A stretch of DNA of 6,465 bases from Palsa-504 sp050013055 (GCA_050013055.1 JBEKGC010000561.1:1-6465), one strand, 5' to 3'. Shown: positions 1 to 5,943, counted from the stretch's first letter. The notes: a model not told the origin generated them from the letters alone. A program made the numbers and translations.

Positions 1-312
1 GCCGCCTGGGCGCAGGCCGTCACGCAGGGCCGGATCGCGCAGCCTGTGCAGCGGCGCTACAACGCCGCGAGCATCTTCAAGCGGGCCCGCGGGGCGGGCC
101 GGATCACCCGCTACGAGGGGCTCGACCCGCTGCTCGAGGAGTACGCCGAGCACGTGGCGGCGGTGGAACTGCTCCCCATCGGCGCGCCCCGCCGGGACTG
201 GCGGGCCACCACCACCGGCGACGGAATGGTCATCATCCGGCACCCCGACCTGTCCGCCGCCTTCCAGATCGCCGAGCACTTCGCCACCGACCTGCACCTG
301 TACGCCGGCTGA
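1..312 (+). CDS. C-terminal part of an unrecognised protein (5' end outside window)
   Basis: The reading frame is open from the first base and ends at TGA 310-312, so about 103 C-terminal residues are visible. A GTG at 46 could serve as a start, but the frame continues upstream without a stop and there is no ribosome binding site before it, so the gene most likely begins outside the window. The visible part is soluble, with no membrane segment. It starts with a basic, arginine-rich stretch (QRRYNAASIFKRARGAGR), followed by an acidic helix (LDPLLEEYAEHVAAVELLPI) and a short alpha/beta-looking tail (VIIRHPDLSAAFQIAEHF). I do not recognise the family. The basic segment could suit a nucleic-acid contact, but that is a guess. 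It converges on the phosphofructokinase gene with a 34-bp gap that holds no clear terminator. Confidence 0.6.
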   Translation, partial: AAWAQAVTQGRIAQPVQRRYNAASIFKRARGAGRITRYEGLDPLLEEYAEHVAAVELLPIGAPRRDWRATTTGDGMVIIRHPDLSAAFQIAEHFATDLHLYAG

Positions 313-346
313 AGCCGTCGTGATGACCGGCCCGCCAGGTCAAGGG

Positions 347-1633
347 TCAGGTCGCGGCGAGGTAGCCGTACCGGTCGCGGAAGGCCTCGGGCGTGAGCCC
401 CGCGGCCGCTGCGATCGGGCCGAGCTTGTCCGGATCCTCGAGGTCCTCGCGGTCCAGCCGGATCATGTACTCGCGGGCTACCCGGTACGAGCTCGACTCG
501 ACGTTCACCAGCCGGATCCGCACCCGCCCCGTCTCGGGGTCGTTGAACGACCCGAAGGGCAGCGCCACCATGTGCCCCTCCTGGATGGTGACCATGCCAC
601 CGGGCTCGTCGCCCGCCAGCACCTGCTTCAGGTAGTCGACGGCGCTGTAGCCGAGGTCGCGGGTGTACTCGATGTCGAACGGGATAGGGGGCGCGCACCG
701 CAGCTCGTAGCCGATGTTCTTGCCCTCGACCGTGACCTTCTGCCCGCGCTCCTTGAAGCGGTCCTTGACCTGCTTCGCCAGCAGCCGGTCCAGCTCGAGC
801 TCGGCCAGCCGGACGTGACCGTGCTCGTCCAGCTCGACCTCCGGCATGGCCCTGGCCAGCTCGTCCTGGGGCAGGCGCAGGCCGATGCCCTCGGCGAACA
901 CCGCCACGCCGAAGGGACGGCCGTGGGCGATCCGCTTGAGCATCGAGGTCTCGATGATGTCCACCAGGTGCGGCAGCCGGATGGGCTCGTCGCCGGGGAA
1001 CTCCTCGCCGATCACCGTGAGGGTGGCCCCGGCCGACTTTCCGATGCCCACGGCCAGGTGACCGGCCGAGCGGCCCATGGCCACCACCAGGTACCACCGC
1101 TGGGTGGTGATGGCGTCGGTCATCAGGTTGTTGACGAGCTGGACCCCCACGCTCCTGGCGGTCTCGAAGCCGAAGGTCGGCGTGCCGCCAGGTAGCGGCA
1201 GGTCGTTGTCGATGGTCTTCGGCACGTGCGCCACGCGCAGGCTCCCGCCGGCCACCTCGGCCAGCCGGGACGCCGAGAACGCGGTGTCGTCCCCGCCGAT
1301 CGTCACCAGCGCGTCGATCCCCAGCTTGTGCAGCGAGTCCAGGCAGGCGTGCAGCCGCCAGTCCGGGTCCGCGGCGCCCTCGTCTCGCACCGTCGGGTTC
1401 GCCCGCGAGGTCCGCAGGATCGACCCGCCCAGGACGTGGATCCTCGACACGTCCGTAATGGACAGCGGCCGTGTCTCCTCGACCCGGCCCTCGATGAGGT
1501 GCTCGAAGCCGTCCATGATGCCGAGCACGTCCCACCCGGAGTTCCGGGCCTCGATCGTGGCGGCCGAAATAACCGAGTTCATACCGGGGGCGGGCCCGCC
1601 GCCGCACAAGATTCCTAGTTTCACGCGCCCCAT
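347..1633 (-). CDS. pfkA/pfp: 6-phosphofructokinase, probably pyrophosphate-dependent
   Basis: This cytoplasmic enzyme phosphorylates fructose 6-phosphate to fructose 1,6-bisphosphate in glycolysis. Counting from the ATG at 1633 it has 428 residues, longer than the roughly 320-340 of classical bacterial ATP enzymes. Visible motifs are the N-terminal phosphate loop GGGPAPGMN (11-19), GGDDT (113-117), PKTIDND (138-144, with D142 as catalytic base), MGRSAGHLA (186-194) and FAEG. In the E. coli ATP enzyme the equivalents of D116 and K139 are glycines (G104, G124). Asp plus Lys at these sites is the established signature of pyrophosphate use, and such enzymes are usually reversible. Donor assignment is therefore inferred from residues. 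The frame stays open to a GTG at 1726 (459 residues), with another ATG at 1684. I chose 1633 because family homology starts with VKLGILCGGG just after it, although its ribosome binding site is weak. No shared operon is evident. Confidence 0.93.
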   Translation of the reverse strand: MGRVKLGILCGGGPAPGMNSVISAATIEARNSGWDVLGIMDGFEHLIEGRVEETRPLSITDVSRIHVLGGSILRTSRANPTVRDEGAADPDWRLHACLDSLHKLGIDALVTIGGDDTAFSASRLAEVAGGSLRVAHVPKTIDNDLPLPGGTPTFGFETARSVGVQLVNNLMTDAITTQRWYLVVAMGRSAGHLAVGIGKSAGATLTVIGEEFPGDEPIRLPHLVDIIETSMLKRIAHGRPFGVAVFAEGIGLRLPQDELARAMPEVELDEHGHVRLAELELDRLLAKQVKDRFKERGQKVTVEGKNIGYELRCAPPIPFDIEYTRDLGYSAVDYLKQVLAGDEPGGMVTIQEGHMVALPFGSFNDPETGRVRIRLVNVESSSYRVAREYMIRLDREDLEDPDKLGPIAAAAGLTPEAFRDRYGYLAAT

Positions 1634-1706
1634 CGTTTCAGCCGGGAGACGATCCGACAAGCTGACGGTACGCCAGCCCTCCATTACCCGCCAGATGCCG
1701 GGAAAA

Positions 1707-1754
1707 TCACGGAAGATACGGCTCACGTGGAGGGTTTGGTGCCCAATAGGGCAC
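1707..1754 (-). CDS. Possible 15-residue leader ORF upstream of the phosphofructokinase
   Basis: On the - strand, GTG at 1754-1752 is preceded by GGAG (within GTGGAG, 1766-1761) with a 6-nt spacer, which is good Shine-Dalgarno placement. It opens a frame reading MPYWAPNPPREPYLP and stops at TGA 1709-1707, 73 nt before the kinase ATG at 1633. Six of the 15 residues are proline, including one PP pair. The GGAG lies in the outer arm, and the GTG in the inner arm, of the palindrome at 1727-1766, so RNA folding would hide both. It may be a translated regulatory leader or chance. The long alternative start of the kinase (GTG 1726) would overlap it in another frame. Confidence 0.25.
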   Translation of the reverse strand: MPYWAPNPPREPYLP

Positions 1755-1766
1755 CTTTTTCTCCAC
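1727..1766. repeat. 40-bp composite palindrome upstream of the phosphofructokinase
   Basis: Two nested perfect inverted repeats share one centre. The outer arms are GTGGAG (1727-1732) and CTCCAC (1761-1766). The inner arms are GGTGCCC (1738-1744) and GGGCACC (1749-1755) around the loop AATA. The spacers between outer and inner arms are 5 nt on each side (GGTTT and TTTTT). It lies 94 bp upstream of the kinase ATG and 33 bp beyond the stop of the nuclease fragment. It could be a dimer-binding operator, a structured leader of the kinase mRNA, or the 3' hairpin of the nuclease transcript. The arms are exact matches by direct reading; the function is inferred. Confidence 0.7.
1738..1760 (+). terminator. 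Terminator-like hairpin with T-tract, + strand
   Basis: Read on the + strand, a perfect 7-bp stem (GGTGCCC/GGGCACC, loop AATA) is followed directly by TTTTT, the shape of an intrinsic terminator. No + strand gene ends nearby: the upstream DNA is the kinase on the opposite strand. It would therefore only stop antisense transcription entering from the kinase region. On the - strand the hairpin is followed by AAACC, with no U-tract. The terminator shape may simply be a by-product of the larger palindrome. Confidence 0.35.
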
Positions 1767-1798
1767 TAAAGCCGAATCTTCCACCAAAAATCCGCCAT

Positions 1799-2554
1799 TT
1801 ACCGTACTGGTGATCGAATACTGATCCTGGTGAGGCGGGGCGTGCTGGTGGGGCAGTATGAGAGCGCGGACGCCGCGGTCCCGTCCTCGAGCGCCGCCTC
1901 GAACGCGATCAGGTGGCGGGTCGCCTCGTCCAGGTCCACCCGCCGGCTGTACCCGCACAGCCGCGTCTGCCGCTCGTAGGCCGCGTAGTCGTTGACCCTG
2001 AACGGGACGAATTCCCCGTCACCCAGCGCCAGGTGCATCCACCGCGGCGCCGGATCCTGCAGGCCGGCCAGCAGCTGGGAGTAGAACGCCGTCTGCAGCA
2101 CCGCGCGGGCCTTCGCTGACCGCGCCAGCTTGGCGTCGACCACCTCGTAGTGCGCCCCGGCCGGCCGCGGCTGCCCGTCCGGCGCGGCCAGCAGGTCCGC
2201 CCGCACCAGGAAATCCGGCCGCCCGAACAGCGGTGCCCCTGGGCCGTCCCTGGTCAGCGTCCCCTGGAAGATCACCTCCGCGCCGGCCCCGATGGCCTGC
2301 GCCGTGGCCTGGGCCGCGTCCCGCGCCGAGCCGACGTCGACGACGTCGAGCCCGTCCGCGCGGAACCGGTCGAGCACGCCCCGCTCGTGCACCTCCCCGC
2401 GCCTGACCAGTTCGGCGAACCCGACGTCGAACTCCCGCGGCGGCCGCAGCTCGCCCCGCGCCCGCCGCACATCAAGCTGCGTCAGCCGCCGGCAGGCGAG
2501 AAAGTTGGCCACATCGCTGGCCGCCAGCCGCACCTGCCCCCCGATAAGCTTCAT
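1799..2554 (-). CDS. RecB-like nuclease domain of TM0106 type, C-terminally truncated
   Basis: The 251 residues match the N-terminal nuclease part of the TM0106/COG2251 RecB-like proteins, recognised from memory of the family pattern. An opening helix with ASDVANFLACRRLTQLD (12-28) resembles RecB and Cas4 starts. GRPDFLVR gives D114, YEVVDAKLARS gives the D140-x-K142 pair, and the Q154-Y158-Q159 stretch follows, so the PD-(D/E)xK active site appears complete. Family members usually continue into a cysteine-containing segment (HCxxC type) and then a large helicase region, roughly 1,000 residues in total. Here homology fades after about residue 224 and the protein ends with an unrelated tail (LSYCPTSTPRLTRISIRSP). 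No other frame down to 1640 restores the missing part. The ATG at 2554 has AGGGA 5 nt upstream. It is probably a gene remnant, though a stand-alone nuclease domain is possible. It is divergent from the methyltransferase with a 77-bp gap. Confidence 0.75.
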   Translation of the reverse strand: MKLIGGQVRLAASDVANFLACRRLTQLDVRRARGELRPPREFDVGFAELVRRGEVHERGVLDRFRADGLDVVDVGSARDAAQATAQAIGAGAEVIFQGTLTRDGPGAPLFGRPDFLVRADLLAAPDGQPRPAGAHYEVVDAKLARSAKARAVLQTAFYSQLLAGLQDPAPRWMHLALGDGEFVPFRVNDYAAYERQTRLCGYSRRVDLDEATRHLIAFEAALEDGTAASALSYCPTSTPRLTRISIRSPVR

Positions 2555-2607
2555 TTTTATCCCTAACGATCGCCGGTATCAGCCCGCCGGCCCGCGTCCC
2601 GCCCGCC

Positions 2608-2620
2608 GTCCATTGTCGTC
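2608..2620. repeat. Partial copy of the 3472-3517 hairpin arm, before the methyltransferase
   Basis: GTCCATTGTCGTC lies 11 bp before the methyltransferase GTG. It matches each arm of the inverted repeat at 3472-3517 at 11 of 13 positions (left arm GTCCATCGTTGTC, right arm read in reverse GTCCATTGTTGTT). Because this copy and the hairpin flank the methyltransferase, it could be a related binding site or a remnant of the same element. A 13-bp match with two differences can also be chance. Confidence 0.3.
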
Positions 2621-2631
2621 TCGACGGGCAC

Positions 2632-3282
2632 GTGCCGGAGATCCGCAGGAACCTGCCCCCGCTCCTGGCCGGGGTCCGGCGGAGCATCCTGGAAGTCGGC
2701 GCGGGGACGGGCCTGATAACCACGTCGCTGGCCGACTGGACCCCTGCTGAGATCTTCGCGCTCGAACCCTCGGCCGGAATGCGCGGAGTGCTGCTGTCAC
2801 GGCTGGGCTCGCGGCCGGAACTGCTCAGCCGGGTGACCGTGCTCGGCTGCGACGCGCTGAGCGTGAGACTGGACGAGCCGGCCGAAGCCGCCGTGATGAT
2901 CAACGTGATGTATGCCCTGGAGCCGGATTACCGCAAGCGGCTCTGGCCGGTGCTTGCGGCCTCGCTGGAACCCGCCGGCCTGCTGGTCCTCACCTGGCGC
3001 GACGGCGGCCCGCCGGCACCTCATCCCCTCAAGGAACTCCAATCGCGTCAGGTGGGCCGGCACGCCTACACGGTCCTGTCGGAGATCCTCGACTCGGGCG
3101 AGGAGGCCTGCCGCGCTCGCTACCTCTACCGGATCACAGAAAGCAATAAGGTCATCAGCGAAGAGGAGATCACCGGCTACTCCTACCGCCCGCCGTGGAA
3201 CCTGCTCCAGCGTGAACTGGTGACCGCAGGCTTCACCCAGGCCGAAGGGGCCGAAGGCCTCCTCGCCTGGCGGCGCACCTAA
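2632..3282 (+). CDS. Class I SAM-dependent methyltransferase, short at the N-terminus
   Basis: The 216 residues form a Rossmann-type methyltransferase that should bind S-adenosylmethionine. Motif I is ILEVGAGTGLIT (19-30). The acidic residue after strand 2 is E45 in FALEPSAGM, GCDAL (72-76) fits motif II/III, AAVMINVMYAL (86-96) fits motif IV, and LEPAGLLVLTW (112-122) follows. The C-terminal half (YSYRPPWNLLQRELVTAGF) probably forms the substrate side; the acceptor cannot be told. Only 18 residues precede motif I, whereas relatives commonly carry 30-40 more. GTG 2632 is the only ATG/GTG/TTG start between the in-frame TAA at 2545-2547 and the domain, and it has no clear ribosome binding site. 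The residues LDGH just upstream in frame also look family-like. The gene may therefore have lost its true 5' end, or use a weak GTG start. Confidence 0.85.
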   Translation: MPEIRRNLPPLLAGVRRSILEVGAGTGLITTSLADWTPAEIFALEPSAGMRGVLLSRLGSRPELLSRVTVLGCDALSVRLDEPAEAAVMINVMYALEPDYRKRLWPVLAASLEPAGLLVLTWRDGGPPAPHPLKELQSRQVGRHAYTVLSEILDSGEEACRARYLYRITESNKVISEEEITGYSYRPPWNLLQRELVTAGFTQAEGAEGLLAWRRT

Positions 3283-3445
3283 ACCCCGCGTCAGGCCGAG
3301 GCGAACCAGGACTCGCTCGGGCTCCTCACGGGTCGCCACGACCTCGCGAAGCCGGCGAAGGGTCGCGCCCGGCGACGACTGGCCGTCCCGCGGACCCCGC
3401 CCGGGTCCCCGTGAGCCCCGCCCGCCCCATCCTGCACGCCCGTGC

Positions 3446-3469
3446 TGCCTCGCTCCCGCCCGCGAGGCA
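3446..3469. repeat. GC-rich hairpin, 8-bp perfect stem
   Basis: TGCCTCGC (3446-3453) and GCGAGGCA (3462-3469) are exact reverse complements around the 8-nt loop TCCCGCCC. The next, longer inverted repeat begins 3 bp later, so the two would form tandem stem-loops if transcribed. Confidence 0.55.
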
Positions 3470-3471
3470 CC

Positions 3472-3517
3472 ACGATGGTCCATCGTTGTCGTCCCCGCAA
3501 CAACAATGGACCATCGT
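3472..3517. repeat. Near-perfect inverted repeat, 20-nt arms
   Basis: The left arm ACGATGGTCCATCGTTGTCG (3472-3491) pairs with 3498-3517 at 18 of 20 positions. The mismatches are 3484/3505 and 3490/3499, and the loop is TCCCCG. The first 12 bp of each arm (ACGATGGTCCAT) are exact. It lies 53 bp upstream of the DinB-gene ATG and would be translated if the more distal in-frame start at 3442 were used, which argues against that start. There is no T-tract on either side and no transposase nearby. Candidates are a repetitive extragenic palindrome, an operator, or a U-tract-free terminator after the methyltransferase. Confidence 0.75.
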
Positions 3518-3570
3518 CGTGGCCGGGCTCGGGGCCGACGGCGGCTGGAAGCCGGACCCAAGGCTTTAGC

Positions 3571-4383
3571 ATGCGGTTTGTGACTGCACCAGAGGAGCCG
3601 CCCGCCGCGCAGTTCGGACCGCACCGGTTCTACCCCGGCGAGGGCGGCGGCAGCACCCAGTTCCTTGGGGCCCGGTTTGACGTCGCGGACCTGCGCGGGG
3701 CCAGGTTCACCGACTGCGACCTGACTGGTGTCACGATCAGGGACGGCTGGCTGGTCGACGTCAGCATCTCCGGCTACCTCAGCCATGTCATGGTCAACGG
3801 CGTCGACGTGACCGATTTCGTCGGTGCCGAGCTGGACCGGCGGCACCCGGAGCGGGTGCAGCTCCGCGAGGGGCAGACGGCCGACGACGTCCGTGCCCTG
3901 TGGGACACCATCGAGCGGTTGTGGGCGCAGGCCACCGAGCGGGCCGGGCGGCTGCCCGCGGCGGCGCTGGCCGAGCAGGTCGACGAGGAGTGGTCGTTCG
4001 AGCAGACACTGCGCCACCTGGTCTTCATCACCGATGCGTGGGCCAGCCGGACGGTGCTTGACGAGCCGAGGCCCTACCACCCGCTCGGTCTGCCGCAGAG
4101 CTGGTATCCGGCCGCCGACGCGGCCGCACTCGGCCTCGACCTGGCCGCGCGGCCCGGCTACCCGGAGATCCTGGCCGCTCGCGCCGGCCGGATGGCCGTG
4201 ATGCGGCGCATCGTGACCGGCCTGACCGACGAAGGCCTGGGCCGGAGGTGTCCGCGCTCGCCCGCTCCCGGTTACCCGGACGAGGAGCGCACCGTGATCG
4301 ACTGCGTCAGCGTGGTGCTGGAGGAGGAGATCGAGCACTACCGGTTCGCGGTGCGCGACCTGGCCGTGCTGGAATCCAGGTAG
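3571..4383 (+). CDS. Pentapeptide-repeat / DinB-like protein
   Basis: The 270 residues have two parts. Residues about 29-85 contain pentapeptide-type repeats (FLGARFDVADLRGARFTDCDL), ending in VNGVDVTDFVGAELDRRHPER. Residues about 100-268 form a DinB_2-like four-helix bundle with WSFEQTLRHLVFITDAW (141-157) and EEEIEHYRFAVRDL (251-264). H149 and H256 are the likely metal ligands, with H170 in RPYHPLGLP a possible third. This architecture is common in Actinobacteria. Relatives of the DinB fold include metal-dependent thiol transferases that use mycothiol or bacillithiol, but the role of this protein is unknown. ATG 3571 is chosen because AAGG lies 7 nt upstream and because the alternative start at 3442 would translate the hairpin region. 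It converges on pafA with a 31-bp gap. Confidence 0.88.
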   Translation: MRFVTAPEEPPAAQFGPHRFYPGEGGGSTQFLGARFDVADLRGARFTDCDLTGVTIRDGWLVDVSISGYLSHVMVNGVDVTDFVGAELDRRHPERVQLREGQTADDVRALWDTIERLWAQATERAGRLPAAALAEQVDEEWSFEQTLRHLVFITDAWASRTVLDEPRPYHPLGLPQSWYPAADAAALGLDLAARPGYPEILAARAGRMAVMRRIVTGLTDEGLGRRCPRSPAPGYPDEERTVIDCVSVVLEEEIEHYRFAVRDLAVLESR

Positions 4384-4414
4384 CCGGTTCCGGCGGCCGC
4401 AACCCAGGGGGCCC

Positions 4415-5773
4415 TCACATGCTGGCGATAAGCCTGTCAACCCTCTCGTCCACCGAACGGAACGGGTCCTTGCACAGCACGGTCCGCTGAGCCTGGTCGT
4501 TGAGCTTGAGATGCACCCAGTCGACGGTGAAGTCACGCCCCTTCTCCTGGGCCTGGCGGATGAACTCGCCGCGCAGCTTCGCCCGGGTCGTCTGCGGCGG
4601 GATCGACATCGCCTCGAAGATGTCCAGGTCACGGGGCACGCGCTCCACGGCGCCTGCGCGCTGCAGCAGGTAGTACAGGCCCCGGCCGCGGCGCACGTCG
4701 TGGTAGGCCAGGTCAAGCTGGGCCACCCGCGGTGAGGACAAGGGCAGGTCGTGCCGGGCCCGGTACCGCTCGATCAGCTGGTACTTGGTCACCCAGTCGA
4801 TCTCCCTGGCGATCTTGTCCAGGTTCCCGGTCTCGATCGACTGGAGCGTCCGCTCCCACAGCTCAAGGACCCGCTCGCTCATCGGGTCCAGCCCGCTGGA
4901 GCCGGTGAAGTCCCGGGCCCTGGTCAGGTATTCGTACTGGATCTCCAGCGCGCTCATCTCGCGCCCGTTAGCGAGCCTGACCCGGCTGCGGCCGGTCATG
5001 TCGTGGCTGATCTCGCGGATCGCGCGGATCGGATTGTCCAGCGACATGTCCGGCGGCACCACGCCGGCTTCGGTCATCCGCAGCACCAGGTCGGTGGAGC
5101 CGACCTTGAGCAGCATGGTGGTCTCGCTCATGTTGGCGTCACCGACGATCACGTGCAGGCGGCGGAACCGCTCGGCGTCGGCGTGCGGCTCGTCCCTGGT
5201 GTTGATGATCGGGCGGGACCTGGTGGTGGCCGAGGACACGCTCTCCCAGATGTGCTCGGCCCGCTGGCTGACGCAGTACACCGTGCCCCGCGGCGTCGGC
5301 AGCACCTTCCCGGCACCGCAGATGATCTGCCTGGTGACCAGGAACGGGGTCAGGATGTCCGTCAGCCGGCCCAGCTCCTGCTGCCGGGGGACCAGGTAGT
5401 TCTCATGGCAGCCGTAGGAGTTGCCCGCGGAGTCGGTGTTGTTCTTGAACAGGTAGATGTCCCCGGCGATGCCCTCCTCACGCAGCCGGAGGTCGGCCTC
5501 CACGATCAGTCCCTCGAGGATCCGCTCGCCCGCCTTGTCGTGCGCGATCAGGTCCGGAAGGTTGTCGCACTCCGGCGTCGCGTACTCGGGGTGGCTGCCC
5601 ACGTCGAGATAGAGACGGGCGCCGTTGCGCAGGAAGACGTTACTGCTCCGGCCCCAGGACACCACCCGCCGGAACAGGTAGCGCGCCACCTCGTCGGGAG
5701 ACAGCCGCCGCTGCCCCCCGAAGGTGCAGGTGATGCCGTACTCAGTCTCGACCCCGAATATCCGCCGGTCCAC
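4415..5773 (-). CDS. pafA: Pup--protein ligase (proteasome accessory factor A)
   Basis: PafA phosphorylates the C-terminal glutamate of the small protein Pup with ATP and joins it to lysines of target proteins, marking them for the actinobacterial Mpa/ARC-proteasome. The 452 residues are full length and closely follow the known mycobacterial protein. The start is MDRRIFGVETEYG, with E9 at the metal/ATP site. D57 in LYLDVGSHPEYATPECD is at the position of the catalytic aspartate. KNNTDSAGNSYGCHENYL, SSATTRSRPIINTRDEPHAD and the C-terminal VDWVHLKLNDQAQRTVLCKD are all present. The fold is glutamine-synthetase-like with a small C-terminal domain. The start is GTG 5773; an in-frame TAG at 5785-5783 rules out an earlier one. 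No pup, prcB or prcA lies next to it in this window. Upstream on the same strand, after a 239-bp gap, is a membrane protein gene. Confidence 0.98.
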   Translation of the reverse strand: MDRRIFGVETEYGITCTFGGQRRLSPDEVARYLFRRVVSWGRSSNVFLRNGARLYLDVGSHPEYATPECDNLPDLIAHDKAGERILEGLIVEADLRLREEGIAGDIYLFKNNTDSAGNSYGCHENYLVPRQQELGRLTDILTPFLVTRQIICGAGKVLPTPRGTVYCVSQRAEHIWESVSSATTRSRPIINTRDEPHADAERFRRLHVIVGDANMSETTMLLKVGSTDLVLRMTEAGVVPPDMSLDNPIRAIREISHDMTGRSRVRLANGREMSALEIQYEYLTRARDFTGSSGLDPMSERVLELWERTLQSIETGNLDKIAREIDWVTKYQLIERYRARHDLPLSSPRVAQLDLAYHDVRRGRGLYYLLQRAGAVERVPRDLDIFEAMSIPPQTTRAKLRGEFIRQAQEKGRDFTVDWVHLKLNDQAQRTVLCKDPFRSVDERVDRLIASM

Positions 5774-5774
5774 A

Positions 5775-5779
5775 CCTCC
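5775..5779 (-). promoter_or_regulatory. Ribosome binding site of pafA, unusually close to the start
   Basis: GGAGG sits only one base before the GTG start of pafA, whereas 5-9 bases is usual. No alternative fits better: the frame is closed by TAG at 5785-5783 and there is no ATG, GTG or TTG in the first codons after the GTG. The motif may be coincidental and initiation less efficient, or the start may use a different mechanism. Confidence 0.4.
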
Positions 5780-5943
5780 AAGCTACGTGCCTGCACGACC
5801 GGTGTCATGGGCGGTGGGGCTCCGATCCGGCCGCAGTCTTCCGGCGGCGCCGCCGGGCCGAAGGTCCCGGGCGCAAGGACGTTGGTCCATGGCGCGTACT
5901 CCGGTGACCCGGTTGACTGACGATGACAGAGGGCCCCGTGTAG

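Larger units (their letters stand above)
3283..3570. other. Hairpin-rich intergenic region, 288 bp
   Basis: No convincing gene lies here. Four perfect or near-perfect inverted repeats follow one another: GGTCG/CGACC (3331-3343), GGACCC/GGGTCC (3392-3408), TGCCTCGC/GCGAGGCA (3446-3469) and the long one at 3472-3517. None is followed by a T-tract. On the - strand a coding-like stretch of high third-position GC runs across about 3290-3385; it is discussed as a possible gene remnant. The region could hold a terminator for the methyltransferase, a leader for the DinB gene, or a decayed repeat element. Confidence 0.55.

Noticed and set aside
313..346. Terminator between the first two convergent genes
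   Set aside because: Only TGACC/GGTCA (324-328 and 338-342) pair, with no T-tract, too weak to call.
111..1607. A 498-codon open frame on the - strand, another frame of the phosphofructokinase region
   Set aside because: It overlaps the phosphofructokinase in a shifted frame and is low-complexity arginine/glycine-rich; the kinase frame carries all family motifs.
1077..1769. A 230-codon + strand frame antisense to the phosphofructokinase, ending near the terminator-like hairpin
   Set aside because: Serine/arginine-rich with no domain and fully antisense to a clear gene. Its stop at 1769 lies beyond the hairpin, so it does not explain the + strand terminator shape.
1807..1850. CTGGTG three times (1807, 1827, 1844) near the end of the nuclease fragment
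   Set aside because: Short, unevenly spaced (20 and 17 bp) and without extended similarity; not distinguishable from chance.
2797..4716. A 639-codon open frame on the - strand
   Set aside because: It runs antisense through the methyltransferase, the hairpin region and the DinB gene and into pafA. Its text is arginine/proline/glycine-rich with no domain, as expected from the shadow of GC-rich genes.
5841..5856. CCGGCGGCGCCGCCGG, a 16-bp perfect palindrome upstream of pafA
   Set aside because: Made of G and C only, without a loop; such palindromes are frequent by chance in this base composition.
4751..5920. A 389-codon open frame on the + strand
   Set aside because: It is antisense to pafA over nearly its whole length. 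PafA on the - strand is unmistakable, and the + product has no recognisable motif.
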